This document shows, one piece after another, positions 1 through 8,033 of a DNA stretch of 64,000 nucleotides. The translations under genes and the position numbers were made by a program. Origin of the DNA: DASQFQ01 sp038238015 (GTDB lineage: Bacteria > Actinomycetota > Thermoleophilia > Solirubrobacterales > Solirubrobacteraceae); the NCBI GenBank assembly GCA_038238015.1, contig JBBRYA010000007.1, forward strand, positions 1 to 64,000. Direction: 5' to 3'. Below the pieces are notes generated by a model, which did no database searches, was not told the DNA's origin, and was given only the letters and a program-made list of their open reading frames with translations. Position 1 is the first letter of the stretch. Each line of letters begins with the position of its first letter.

Positions 1-659
1 GCGCGCGCGAAGTCCTCGACGTAGATCCAGTTGCGGATCTGCTGGCCGTCGCCGTAGACCGGCAGCCGGTCGCCGTGCAGGGCGTTGAGGACCATCAGCG
101 GGATCAGCTTCTCGGGGTACTGCCACGGCCCGTAGTTGTTGGAGCCGCGGCAGATCAGCGCGGGCAGGCCGAAGGTGTGGTGGTAGCTCCAGACCAGCAG
201 GTCGGCGCCGGCCTTGGTTGCCGAGTAGGGGGAGGAGGGCGCGAGCGGCGAGGACTCGGTGAACGAGCCCTCCTCGATCGAGCCGTAGACCTCGTCGGTG
301 GAGACCTGGACGTAGCGCACCCCGTGCTCGCGCGCGGCCTCGAGCAGCACGTAGGTGCCGAGCGCGTGGGTGGTGACGAACGCGTCGGGCTCGGCGATCG
401 AGCGGTCGACGTGGGTCTCGGCTGCGAAGTTGACGACGGCGTCGCGCCCCGCGATCGCCTGCGCGACGGCGTCGGCGTCCTCGATCGCGGCGTGCACGAA
501 CTGGAAGCCCGGCTGCTCGCGCAGGTCGCGCAGGTTCTCCTCGCGCCCGGCGTAGGTGAGCTTGTCGAGCACCACGACGTCGTCGCCGTGCTCGGTCATG
601 CGCTGGCGGACGAAGTTGGAGCCGATGAAGCCGGCGCCGCCGCAGACCAGCAGCTTCAT
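1..659 (-). CDS. rmlB: dTDP-glucose 4,6-dehydratase, 3' end outside window
   Basis: Cytoplasmic NAD-dependent enzyme that turns dTDP-glucose into dTDP-4-keto-6-deoxyglucose, the second step of dTDP-L-rhamnose synthesis. About 219 N-terminal residues are visible; the remainder lies beyond position 1. The sequence shows the Rossmann motif GGAGFIGSN at residues 7-15, the family signature STDEVYG at 120-126 and the catalytic YSATK (Tyr-x-x-x-Lys) at 145-149. The ATG overlaps the rmlD stop codon (ATGA at 656-659), so the two are translationally coupled with rmlD upstream. The function is well supported by family motifs. Confidence 0.95.
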   Translation of the reverse strand, partial: MKLLVCGGAGFIGSNFVRQRMTEHGDDVVVLDKLTYAGREENLRDLREQPGFQFVHAAIEDADAVAQAIAGRDAVVNFAAETHVDRSIAEPDAFVTTHALGTYVLLEAAREHGVRYVQVSTDEVYGSIEEGSFTESSPLAPSSPYSATKAGADLLVWSYHHTFGLPALICRGSNNYGPWQYPEKLIPLMVLNALHGDRLPVYGDGQQIRNWIYVEDFAR

Positions 660-1495
660 GAGAGGACCGGGGACTGGAGGTAGGCGGCGAGGCCCTCGCG
701 CCACGGCGGCAGCACCGGCGCCTCCGGGCGGGTGGAGCCGAGCACCGACCACGCGGGGCGGGGGGCCGGGCGCGGGAACTCCGCGGTGCCGACCGGGAGC
801 GCCTGGCAGTCGGCGCCGGACAGCTCGAAGGTCGCCTGCGCGAGCTCGCACCACGAGCAGAACCCGCTGCCGGCGACGTGCAGCACGCCGGTCAGCCTGC
901 GGTGGGCGACCTCGACGAGGGCGCCCGCGAGGTGGCCCGTGAAGGTGGGGCAGCCGACCTGGTCGGCGACCACCGGGACCTCGTCGCGCTCCTGCGCCAG
1001 GCGCAGCATCGTCGCCACGAAGTTGGGCCCGTGCACGCCGAACAGCCACGAGGAGCGCACGATCGCGGTGCGCGGGGAGGCCTCCGCGACGGCGCGCTCG
1101 CCCGCGAGCTTAGAGCGCCCGTAGGCGGTGGCCGGCGCGGGAGGGGCCGACTCGGCGTAGGGCTCGGTCGCCGTGCCGTCGAAGACGTAGTCGGAGGACA
1201 CGTGCACGGTGTGGGCGCCGAACGCCGCGGCCGCCGCGGCGACCGCTCCCGCGCCGGTCCCGTTGACGGCGCAGGCCATCTCCTCGGCGGTCTCGGCGCC
1301 ATCGACGTCGGTCCAGGCCGCGCAGTTGATGACGCAGTCGGGCCGGGCGGCCTGGACGGCCGAGCGCACGGCGCCCGCGCTGGTGATGTCGAGATCGCCG
1401 CGTGCGAGAGCGACGACGTCGTGCCCCGCCGCTTCGGCGGCGATGACGACGTCACGTCCCAGCATCCCCGCGGCGCCCGTGACGAGAAGGCGCAT
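656..1495 (-). CDS. rmlD: dTDP-4-dehydrorhamnose reductase
   Basis: Last enzyme of dTDP-L-rhamnose synthesis: NAD(P)H-dependent reduction of dTDP-4-dehydro-L-rhamnose. It is 279 residues long, normal for the family. It has the nucleotide-binding motif TGAAGMLG (6-13), the RmlD signature SSDYVFDG (100-107) and catalytic YGRSK (125-129). I chose the ATG that gives MRLLVTG; an in-frame ATG three codons upstream (1504) is also possible and neither has a clear ribosome-binding site. It ends in an ATGA overlap with rmlB. rmlA lies about 8 kb away at 9.2-10.3 kb, so the pathway genes are split. Confidence 0.92.
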   Translation of the reverse strand: MRLLVTGAAGMLGRDVVIAAEAAGHDVVALARGDLDITSAGAVRSAVQAARPDCVINCAAWTDVDGAETAEEMACAVNGTGAGAVAAAAAAFGAHTVHVSSDYVFDGTATEPYAESAPPAPATAYGRSKLAGERAVAEASPRTAIVRSSWLFGVHGPNFVATMLRLAQERDEVPVVADQVGCPTFTGHLAGALVEVAHRRLTGVLHVAGSGFCSWCELAQATFELSGADCQALPVGTAEFPRPAPRPAWSVLGSTRPEAPVLPPWREGLAAYLQSPVLS

Positions 1496-1517
1496 GCGGC
1501 CCATGATGGCGCATCGC

Positions 1518-2711
1518 TCACCGCACGCGCAGCGCAAGCGCGAGCTCAAAGCGCGCGTCGGGGTCCTCGAGGTCCTCTCCGAAGAGCTCGCGCAGCTGGC
1601 GCAGGCGGTAGCGGACGGTCTGGGGGTGCACGCCCAGCTCGGCCGCCATCGCCTGCACCTGGCCAGGGCGGTCGACCCAGGCCCGGAGCGTGAGCGTGAG
1701 CCGCTCGCGCGGGCCGTCGGCGAGCTCGGAGAGCGGCGCCAGGCGGCGCCCGGCGAGCTCGGCGGCGAGCACCGGGTCGGCGGTGAGCACGAGCGCCGAG
1801 AGGTGATCCTCGGCCGCGGCGAAGCGCGCACCGCCCAGCAGTCCCGCGCCCTGGAGCGCGGCGGTCGCGGCGGCCCGGCGCACCGAGACGCCGGCGCTCG
1901 CGGGCGCGACTGACGGGCCCAGCGCGACCGTGTGCCCCTTGGCGGCCGCCTCGAGCTGGCGCCGCCGCCCGGGGCGGTCGGGATCGGGCACCAGCACGCA
2001 GGCCACCCCGCCGGCCCCGGCGCCGATCGCGTCCTCGCCCGCGCGCCGGGCGAGGCGGGCCGCGACGGCGTCGAGCTCGGCCTCGTCGTGCGTCGGCTCG
2101 GCTACCACCAGGGCCGCCAGCGTCCGCGGCGGCGTCCAGCCCGCGGCCGCGGCCGCCGCCCGCACCGTCTCGTCCTCTGGCGCGGGCTCCTGGACGAGCA
2201 GGCGCACGAGGCGCCGGCGCAGGCGCTGGCGCTCCCCGGCCGCCACCGACTGCTCCTCGGCGTAGCCCTCGGCGGACTCGGCGGAGAGCTCGTCGATGTA
2301 GGCGAAGATCGCCTCGCCGAGCGCGTAGATCGCGTCCGGCGACAGGCCGCCGGCCACTCCCGCCTCGACGAAGCCCCGCCACGCCAGCCGGGCCCCGACC
2401 CGGTAGGCGGCGAGCAGCGCGTCGAGGCTGCGCCCGGCGCGCATCTCGCCGCGCCCGAGGTTCACGTAGGTCTCGCGGCCACTGCGATCGTCGCCCGACG
2501 GCGCCTCGACGAGATCGACGAAGCGCCCGAGCGCCCGCTCGACGCCAAGGCGGACGACCTGGCCGAACTCGCCCTCCATCGCGCGCGCATAGTCGGGCAC
2601 CTCGACCGCGATGGCGGCGATCATCTCGTCGGCCAGCGCCGGCAGCACCGGCCGGAGCACCGCGGCGGCGTCGGACGGGATGGCCGCGAAGGGGCGCGTT
2701 CCCGCAGTCAT
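1518..2711 (-). CDS. PucR-family transcriptional regulator (CdaR/PucR C-terminal HTH)
   Basis: Predicted DNA-binding regulator of 397 residues. The N-terminal half is a helical sensor-like region, the middle resembles the degenerate GGDEF-like domain of PucR/CdaR proteins, and the C-terminus has the HTH_30 signature AAELGVHPQTVRYRLRQL. Homologues regulate purine, sugar-acid or amino-acid catabolism; the ligand here is unknown. The ATG at 2711 is preferred because it lies seven bases after a TAGCCT -10 box, as expected for a leaderless mRNA. The gene is divergent from the MFS permease at 2748, a likely target. Confidence 0.85.
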   Translation of the reverse strand: MTAGTRPFAAIPSDAAAVLRPVLPALADEMIAAIAVEVPDYARAMEGEFGQVVRLGVERALGRFVDLVEAPSGDDRSGRETYVNLGRGEMRAGRSLDALLAAYRVGARLAWRGFVEAGVAGGLSPDAIYALGEAIFAYIDELSAESAEGYAEEQSVAAGERQRLRRRLVRLLVQEPAPEDETVRAAAAAAGWTPPRTLAALVVAEPTHDEAELDAVAARLARRAGEDAIGAGAGGVACVLVPDPDRPGRRRQLEAAAKGHTVALGPSVAPASAGVSVRRAAATAALQGAGLLGGARFAAAEDHLSALVLTADPVLAAELAGRRLAPLSELADGPRERLTLTLRAWVDRPGQVQAMAAELGVHPQTVRYRLRQLRELFGEDLEDPDARFELALALRVR

Positions 2712-2718
2712 TGTCACC

Positions 2719-2740
2719 AGGCTACAGCCGGCGCTACTGT
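2719..2740. promoter_or_regulatory. Back-to-back leaderless promoters (PucR / MFS)
   Basis: The 36-base intergenic gap holds TAGCCT read on the minus strand (2724-2719), seven bases before the PucR ATG, and TACTGT on the plus strand (2735-2740), seven bases before the MFS GTG. Both spacings fit transcription starting at or next to the start codon. No clear -35 was recognised. Confidence 0.5.
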
Positions 2741-2747
2741 CGAGGGG

Positions 2748-3938
2748 GTGGCCCGCCCCGCTCCCCTCGACCGCGCCGCCCGGCACGCCGTCGCCGCGAT
2801 CTTCGCGCTCAACGGCGTGCTCTTCGGCTCCTGGGCGGCGCGGATCCCGGCCGTCAAGGAGCGCCTGGACCTCAGCGACGGCTCGCTCGGGCTCGCCCTC
2901 GGGCTGATCGCGGTCGGCGCGCTGGTGGCGATGCCGTTGTCAGGGTGGCTGTCGGCACGCGGCGGCAGCCGCCGCACGACCCGCCTCGCGCTCGGCGCGT
3001 TCTGCTTCGCGATCCCGCTGACCGGCCTCGCGCCGTCCTACGCCGCGCTGCTCGGAGCCACGCTGCTGCTCGGTGCCAGCGGAGGCGCGCTCGACGTCGC
3101 GATGAATGCCCACGGCGTCGCGGTGGAGCGCCGGCACTCCGGCCCGATCCTCTCCTCGTTCCATGCCGCCTTCAGCCTCGGCGGGCTCACCGGCGCGGCC
3201 ACCGGCGCGCTCGCGGCCGCCGCCGGCGTCGACGTGCGCCTGCACCTGCTCGTCGCCGGCCTGCTCGCGCTGGCGATCGGGCTCCCGGCCAGCGCGCGGC
3301 TGCTGCCTGCCGACGCCGACGACGCCGGCGAGCGCGCGGGCCCGCTGCTCGCCCTCCCCCCGCGGGCGCTCTGGGCCGTCGGGGCGGTGGCGTTCTGCGC
3401 GCTGCTCGCGGAGGGCGCCGCCGCCGACTGGAGCGCCGTCTACGTGCGCGAGTCGCTGGGCGCCGCGGCCGCGGTCGCGCCGCTGGCGTTCGCCGGCTTT
3501 TCCCTCACCATGGCGCTCGGCCGGGCGGTCGGCGACCGGCTCACCGCCGGCTGGGGACCGGTCGCGCTCGTGCGCCGCGGCGGCCTGCTGGGCGCCGCGG
3601 GGCTGGCGGCGGCGCTGCTGATCGGCCGGCCGATCGCGGCGCTCGCGGGCTTTGCCTGCCTGGGCGCCGGGCTCGCCGTCATGGTGCCGGTCGTCTTCCG
3701 GGCCGCGTCCGAGCTGCCGGGCCTGACCCCGGGGATGGGCATCGCTGCCGTCTCGGCGATGGGCTACGCGGGCTTCCTCGTCGGTCCGCCGGCGATTGGA
3801 GGACTCGCGGAGCTCAGCTCGCTGCCGCTTGCGCTGGGCGTGCTGGTCGTGCTCGTGCTGGCGCCGGCCGCGCTCGCTCCGCGCCTGCGCCCCGCGCGCG
3901 GGCACCCGCCGGGCGAGGCGGTGCTCAGCCCGTCGTAG
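2748..3938 (+). CDS. MFS permease, YbjJ-like
   Basis: Membrane transporter of 396 residues with a succession of hydrophobic segments covering most of the protein. The opening (ALNGVLFGSWAARIP) and the central SSFHAAFSLGG stretch resemble YbjJ-type major facilitator proteins, whose substrates are poorly known. The start is GTG at 2748, directly after a -10-like box. It shares its promoter region with the divergent PucR regulator, suggesting substrate-responsive control. Its stop overlaps the end of the convergent lipoprotein gene by 14 bases. The family is solid; the substrate is unknown. Confidence 0.85.
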   Translation: MARPAPLDRAARHAVAAIFALNGVLFGSWAARIPAVKERLDLSDGSLGLALGLIAVGALVAMPLSGWLSARGGSRRTTRLALGAFCFAIPLTGLAPSYAALLGATLLLGASGGALDVAMNAHGVAVERRHSGPILSSFHAAFSLGGLTGAATGALAAAAGVDVRLHLLVAGLLALAIGLPASARLLPADADDAGERAGPLLALPPRALWAVGAVAFCALLAEGAAADWSAVYVRESLGAAAAVAPLAFAGFSLTMALGRAVGDRLTAGWGPVALVRRGGLLGAAGLAAALLIGRPIAALAGFACLGAGLAVMVPVVFRAASELPGLTPGMGIAAVSAMGYAGFLVGPPAIGGLAELSSLPLALGVLVVLVLAPAALAPRLRPARGHPPGEAVLSPS

Positions 3939-4713
3939 CGCCGGCGGGCGCCGCCACCTGGACCTTGCGGTTCGGGTGGCTGATCTCGAAGGCGAGCCGG
4001 ATCTTGCCGCCGACGAGCTTGCCGAGCTGGGCCTTCAGCCCGGCCGGGACGTTCAGACCGAGCGTGAGGTCGAGCGTCAGGCGCCGCAGCAGCCGGTCGT
4101 CGGCGCCGGTCAGCACCTCGACGCGCGCGTCCTTGACCGCGCGCTCGACGTCCTTGGCCCCTCGCGCGTCGAGCGGCGCGCCGAGGTCGGCGAGCGCCTT
4201 GGCGACGAGCACGCGGGCGGTGATCCGGTCGGTCTTGTCGCCGCCCACCGGCGGGCCGGCGCTGCGCTTGGGGTCGCGCATCCAGCTGTCGAGGCGCAGC
4301 TTCTTGACACCGCCGTTCGAGCTCACCGTGCCGGCCGCAGCGCGCAGCTGGTTGGCCTGGGCGTCGGGGAGGCGGCGGGCCTTGCCGCCGGTCTCGACGA
4401 ATGCCTCCGAGCCCGTGCTGATGAACGTCGCGGTGGCCTGCTGGCCGCCGGAGCGCTGCGTGTACTGCAGCCTGGCGACCGGGAGCTTGCCACCGTCGCC
4501 GAGCGCGAACGGCCCGGCGAGCTTGTAGCCGACGTCGGCCTTCGCGCCGCCACCGCTGCCCTTCGCCGAGACGTCGACGGCCATCACGCCGCTGTGGATC
4601 TTGCCGAGGTTGTCGGCGGTCTTCGACAGCGTCTGGCTCGGCGTCTCCGCGCCGCCGCCGCCGCAGCCCGCAAGCAGCGCGAGCGCCGCCGCCGCGGCGA
4701 ACCGCAGCCTCAC
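3925..4713 (-). CDS. Putative lipoprotein of the LPDREAMS-peptide/M50 operon
   Basis: A 262-residue protein beginning with a lipoprotein signal (LALLAGC lipobox, acylated Cys near residue 16), so it should be anchored outside the membrane. The body has alternating strands and a motif region (SGVMAVDVSAKG) resembling LppX/LprG- or LolA-like lipid-binding lipoproteins; that link is weak. GTG at 4713 overlaps the stop of the upstream CxxC-protein gene (GTGA), so it is the last gene of the operon running from 8217. A role in handling or anchoring the peptide products is inferred from context only. Confidence 0.7.
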   Translation of the reverse strand: MRLRFAAAAALALLAGCGGGGAETPSQTLSKTADNLGKIHSGVMAVDVSAKGSGGGAKADVGYKLAGPFALGDGGKLPVARLQYTQRSGGQQATATFISTGSEAFVETGGKARRLPDAQANQLRAAAGTVSSNGGVKKLRLDSWMRDPKRSAGPPVGGDKTDRITARVLVAKALADLGAPLDARGAKDVERAVKDARVEVLTGADDRLLRRLTLDLTLGLNVPAGLKAQLGKLVGGKIRLAFEISHPNRKVQVAAPAGATTG

Positions 4714-5468
4714 GGGGTCGCTGCAGGCGCCGCGGTCGCGCTCGGCTCGGGCGTCGCGGTGCTCGCGGGGTCGGGCGACGCGGTCGGCGTGGCCGTCTCG
4801 GCCGGCGCCGGGGTCGCGGTGCCCGTGGGCGTCGCGTCGCCTCCCGGCGTGGACTGGGCGTCCGGCGTCGCGGTCGGATTCGCGTCGCCCTGGCCGTCGC
4901 CGCCGCTCTGGTTGCCGTCCTGCTGGCGCGGCTTCCAGTGGACCGGCACGAGCTCGGTGGCGAGCACCTGCTTGAGCTGGTTGGTCAGCTCTTTGAGCTT
5001 GGCGGCAAGCTGGTCGAAGGGCAGGTTCGCGTCGGCGAGGTCGCGCAGCGCCTTGCGGATCTCCTCGATCTGGTGGCGGCCCTGGCCGGTGATGCGCACG
5101 GGGGTGCCGATGCCGAGGACGATCTGGTAGGCCGCCGCGAAGGTCTCGCACGACGAGCACGCCTGGTTGAGCGCGATCGCGACGTTCTCGGGCGTGAAGG
5201 TGGTCACGTCCCCCATCACGAGCACGACCTGGATCGCGATCGCCACGGTGCGGCAGTCGCTGCAGCTCGCGTAGGCGACCGCCGCGTTGGTGCTCTCCAC
5301 GACGGGCTGCATCGTCTTCGAGATGTCGAAGGCGAGCTTGAAGACGGATGAGCCGTCCTTCGTGTTGACGGCGACGGCGGCGTTGTCCTGCGCGAGCGCG
5401 GGGGCCGCCGGGGCGGCCGCGACGACGATCGAGAGGACGAGCGCGAGCAGTGTGCGGTATCGGGTCAT
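4710..5468 (-). CDS. Secreted protein with two CxxC motifs and a Thr/Pro-rich tail
   Basis: Unrecognised family, 252 residues. A signal peptide ends near ALA-QD (about residue 27). The mature part has CSDC (69-72) and CSSC (104-107), which could form disulfides or bind metal, separated by hydrophobic stretches (QVVLVMG). A helical Leu/Lys-rich segment follows. The last ~60 residues are low-complexity Thr/Pro/Ala, very like the tail of the adjacent M50 protease; both end in AATP. ATG overlaps the protease stop (ATGA), so it is translationally coupled to the protease. It may be an extracytoplasmic partner of the protease or the peptides. Confidence 0.75.
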   Translation of the reverse strand: MTRYRTLLALVLSIVVAAAPAAPALAQDNAAVAVNTKDGSSVFKLAFDISKTMQPVVESTNAAVAYASCSDCRTVAIAIQVVLVMGDVTTFTPENVAIALNQACSSCETFAAAYQIVLGIGTPVRITGQGRHQIEEIRKALRDLADANLPFDQLAAKLKELTNQLKQVLATELVPVHWKPRQQDGNQSGGDGQGDANPTATPDAQSTPGGDATPTGTATPAPAETATPTASPDPASTATPEPSATAAPAATP

Positions 5469-7249
5469 GGGGTGGCTGCCTGGGTTGGGATCGGGGGCAC
5501 GGTCGGGGCTGCGGTGACGGTCGGCGCGGGGGTGCCGGCGGGTGCGGGGGTGGCGGTGCCCGCGGGCGTCGCGGTGGGGGTGGGGGTGCCCTCGGCCGCC
5601 GGCGTGGCGGTGGGTGTCGGCTTCGCCTTCGCCTTCGGGGTGGGCGTCGGCGTGGCCCGGATGTCCGGAGCGGTGCCCTTGCCCTTGTCGTCCAGGCGCA
5701 CGTTGTCCTTGAGCTGGCGAGCGGTCGGCGCGCCGCCGAGCTCGCGCTGGCGCTGCGGGGTGAGTGCCGGGCGTCCGGTCGGGATCGCGGCCACGGAGGC
5801 CAGGGCGCCGCTCACGGTGCCCTTCTCGCCGGGCTGGATCGGCCGGTACTCGCCGTTGGGCCACCAGGTGAACGCGGCCAGCGCGATGCCCGCGGTGGCG
5901 ACGGCGACCACGCCGGCGCGGCGCTCGGGGCGATCCTCGGACCAGCTCCAGGCGCCCTTGCCGGCGCGCGAGCCGAGGCGCAGGAAGGTCAGGCAAAGGC
6001 CTGCCCCGGGGAGTGCGAGCGCGAGCATCTGCAGGCCGCCGGCCGCGACGCTCGCCGCGGCGCCGTCGTCGAGCGCCTTGCCGACCTTGTCGTACTGCAC
6101 CCCGAGCGAGTCCCATCCCGTCGCGAACATGCGCGGCGCGTGCAGGATCGACAGCAGCAGCGCGAAGGCCAGCAGCGGCACCACGATCAGCACATAGGCG
6201 GTGACGACCACGCGCACCCAGGGCTTGAGCTCCTCGACCTGGGGTTCGGCACCGCCGCCCGGCTTGAGGCTGCGGAACACCGGCTTGATGCGCGAGAAGA
6301 TGTCGGGCACGCCGGTGAGGTCGGAGATGATGTAGTAGCCGTCCAGGCGCAGGAGCGGCAGCAGCTGCTGGAGCATCGCGAAGGTCTGGATCAGGATCAG
6401 CAGCAGCACGGCCTCGAAGCCGGTGACCGCATAGACGGCGCCCATCGCCAGCGCGAAGATCGCGTTGAAGTAGATGCCCCCGAGGTCGGTGCGCAGGCGC
6501 GCGCTGCGCCCGAGCCGGTAGGCGTCGGTGACATCGGTGTAGAAGGCCGGCCAGACGATGTAGATGCCGACCCCCATCACTCCGGGCTTCCCGCCCCCGT
6601 AACGGCAGGCGGTGGCGTGGCCGATCTCGTGGAACGCGGTGGCGATGACCACGCCGCCGAAGAGCATCAGCAGCAGCAGCGGCTGGTAGAGCAGGTGGCG
6701 CAGGCCCTGGCCGATGCCGTGCGAGCCAAACAGCCAGCCGTCGAGCGCGAGGAAGGCGACGATCACGACCGCCATCACGGGCGGCCAGAACAGCGGGCGG
6801 AAGATCGTGGTCAGCGTGCGCGTGAAGCCTTCGGGGATGACCGCGGTGCGGAACTTCAGCGCGAGCAGCGGATCGGGTCGCTCGAGCTCGGGGCTCGAGC
6901 CGTCGGCCGCGGCCAGCACGCCGAGCGGGCGCAGCTTCTTCTCGACCAGGAAGCGGATGTTGTCGGGGCTGACCTTGCGCCCGAGGTCCTCGGAGACGAC
7001 CTCGGCGACGGCGGCGTAGTCGCGCTGGCCGTCGGAGCTCTCCGCGACGCTGTAGAGAAGGCGCGTGAGCTGCAGCGTCTGGCCGTCCGCGCGCCGGGCG
7101 ATGTAGGGCGCCTCCTTGAAGCCGGAGCCCTCGTACTCCCCGATCATCTCGATGCCCTCCGCGAGCCGCGGGGCGAGCGCCGTCGGCGCCGAGGCGGGCC
7201 CCTCGTGGGGCGGGGGGTCGAGGACCTCGGTGGGAGTGGGCTCGTTCAT
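5465..7249 (-). CDS. M50 membrane zinc metalloprotease with PqqD/RRE-like N-terminus
   Basis: A 594-residue intramembrane-type zinc peptidase, similar in layout to the putative peptide zinc metalloproteases of the YydH kind. The zinc motif HEIGH is at 207-211, inside hydrophobic helices, and the third-ligand motif LDGYY at 302-306. Residues about 45-112 look like the winged-helix PqqD/RRE fold that binds leader peptides of ribosomally made peptides (pattern: YIARR..G, LLYSVAESSDG, IRFLVEKKLRPLGVL). The C-terminal ~80 residues are Thr/Pro-rich and probably extracytoplasmic. It lies directly downstream of four tiny genes, its likely substrates. The RRE call is by eye and needs a profile search. 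Confidence 0.85.
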   Translation of the reverse strand: MNEPTPTEVLDPPPHEGPASAPTALAPRLAEGIEMIGEYEGSGFKEAPYIARRADGQTLQLTRLLYSVAESSDGQRDYAAVAEVVSEDLGRKVSPDNIRFLVEKKLRPLGVLAAADGSSPELERPDPLLALKFRTAVIPEGFTRTLTTIFRPLFWPPVMAVVIVAFLALDGWLFGSHGIGQGLRHLLYQPLLLLMLFGGVVIATAFHEIGHATACRYGGGKPGVMGVGIYIVWPAFYTDVTDAYRLGRSARLRTDLGGIYFNAIFALAMGAVYAVTGFEAVLLLILIQTFAMLQQLLPLLRLDGYYIISDLTGVPDIFSRIKPVFRSLKPGGGAEPQVEELKPWVRVVVTAYVLIVVPLLAFALLLSILHAPRMFATGWDSLGVQYDKVGKALDDGAAASVAAGGLQMLALALPGAGLCLTFLRLGSRAGKGAWSWSEDRPERRAGVVAVATAGIALAAFTWWPNGEYRPIQPGEKGTVSGALASVAAIPTGRPALTPQRQRELGGAPTARQLKDNVRLDDKGKGTAPDIRATPTPTPKAKAKPTPTATPAAEGTPTPTATPAGTATPAPAGTPAPTVTAAPTVPPIPTQAATP

Positions 7250-7269
7250 CTATCCGGGCCGAGCATGAC

Positions 7270-7297
7270 GCGGGGCGGCCGTCACCGGCCGCCCCGC
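7270..7297 (-). promoter_or_regulatory. Strong hairpin between peptide genes and protease gene
   Basis: A perfect 12-bp inverted repeat (7270-7281 with 7286-7297, arm GCGGGGCGGCCG) and a four-base loop, sitting 22 bases after the last peptide stop and 20 bases before the protease ATG. There is no U-tract, so it is probably not a simple terminator. It could be an attenuator or a 3' stabiliser that makes the peptide mRNA more abundant than the protease mRNA, as is common when a structural peptide precedes its processing enzyme. Confidence 0.6.
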
Positions 7298-7319
7298 GCC
7301 TGCGCTGTCCTGCGGAATG

Positions 7320-7547
7320 CTAGTTGCCCTGCGTGATGGTGCTGGTCTGCTCGGCGTTGGCGTAGGCCACCGAGTTGTCGGACAGCACGTTCGCGGCGAC
7401 CGCGGCGTTGACCGGGGCGGCGATGTTGGCGTTGATGAGCGACATCGCCTCGCGGTCGGGGAGCTGCTCGGCGTCCTGCGCCTCGAGCTCCTCCTGCGTG
7501 AGGTCGGTCTTCTCGAGCTCGGTCTTCGGGGTGGTCTCGTCAGCCAT
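7320..7547 (-). CDS. LPDREAMS-motif small peptide, copy 3
   Basis: A 75-residue acidic small protein. It begins MADE, has a Glu/Leu-rich helical part, then AQDAEQLPDREAMSLINA (residues 23-40), a PVNAAVAANVLSD stretch and the C-terminus QTSTITQGN. There are no Cys and no signal peptide. It shares its C-terminal sequence almost exactly with the next copy. A ribosome-binding site AGGAGG precedes the ATG and overlaps the stop codon of the upstream copy, so the genes are co-translated. Probably a substrate of the M50 protease; a curlin-like Q-x-I-x-Q end is an alternative reading. Confidence 0.8.
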   Translation of the reverse strand: MADETTPKTELEKTDLTQEELEAQDAEQLPDREAMSLINANIAAPVNAAVAANVLSDNSVAYANAEQTSTITQGN

Positions 7548-7559
7548 GTGTGGCCTCCT

Positions 7560-7799
7560 CTAGTTGCCCTGGGTAATGGTCGACGTCTGTTCCGCGTTCG
7601 CGTAGGCCACGGACCCGTCCGAGAGGACGTTCAGCGCGGCGGCCACGTTCACCGGAGCGGCGACGTTGGCGTTCACGAGCGACATCGCCTCGCGGTCCGG
7701 CAGTTCCTCGGCGCCCTGCGCCTGGAGCTCAGCGTCGGTGAGCTCGGTCTGCTGGATGTGCTCGTCGGTGCTCTCGTGCTTGGTGATCTCGTCAGCCAT
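7560..7799 (-). CDS. LPDREAMS-motif small peptide, copy 2
   Basis: A 79-residue paralogue of the neighbouring genes: an acidic N-terminal region (MADEITKHES), the motif AEELPDREAMSLVNANVAAP, a small-residue segment VNVAAALNVLSD and the C-terminus QTSTITQGN. Like the others it lacks Cys and hydrophobic signals. The site GGGAGAG lies upstream of its ATG, just after the stop of the upstream copy. The conserved central motif with variable flanks resembles leader/core precursor peptides. Function unknown. Confidence 0.8.
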   Translation of the reverse strand: MADEITKHESTDEHIQQTELTDAELQAQGAEELPDREAMSLVNANVAAPVNVAAALNVLSDGSVAYANAEQTSTITQGN

Positions 7800-7814
7800 T
7801 TGGTCTCTCCCTAC

Positions 7815-8033
7815 CTAGTTGCTCTGGTCGATGTTGGCGATCTGGGTGGCGTCCGCGTAGGCGGTCGCGTTGTCCGAAAGGACGTTCGCGGCGACTGCGG
7901 CGTTCACCGGCACGGCGACGTTTGCGTTCACCAGCGACATCGCCTCGCGGTCGGGGAGCTGCTCGGCGTCCTGCGCCTCCAGCTCCTGGTCGCTGATCTC
8001 CTGCGGCTCGAGCTCATGCTTCTCGTCGGCCAT
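7815..8033 (-). CDS. LPDREAMS-motif small peptide, copy 1
   Basis: A 72-residue protein: MADEKHELEP start, AQDAEQLPDREAMSLVNANV in the middle, PVNAAVAANVLSDN, and a variant C-terminus ATQIANIDQSN. The first three quarters are nearly identical to copy 3, while the last ~15 residues differ, as if the C-terminus were the variable core. The ATG at 8033 has the site GGAGGT seven bases upstream and overlaps the end of the preceding gene by 20 bases. Predicted substrate of the downstream M50 protease. Confidence 0.8.
   Translation of the reverse strand: MADEKHELEPQEISDQELEAQDAEQLPDREAMSLVNANVAVPVNAAVAANVLSDNATAYADATQIANIDQSN

Noticed and set aside
5470..5660. GC-rich short tandem repeats as a repeat element or CRISPR-like array
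   Set aside because: The repeats are imperfect and in frame with the Thr/Pro-rich protein tail. They are explained by coding for that tail.
7261..7300. Hairpin as a simple rho-independent terminator
   Set aside because: No run of T follows the stem on the minus strand, and the downstream genes have no separate promoter that I could see.
5450..7336. Long plus-strand reading frame opposite the M50 protease
   Set aside because: It is rich in Arg/Gly/Ala, has no family motif, and lies antisense to a protease with clear zinc motifs; such frames are expected by chance in very GC-rich DNA.
7320..8033. LPDREAMS peptides as classical curlins
   Set aside because: The ends (ITQGN, IDQSN) recall the curlin Q-x-I-x-Q-x-x-x-N pattern, but there is one unit per protein, no signal peptide and no csg genes nearby. 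The idea is kept only as an alternative.
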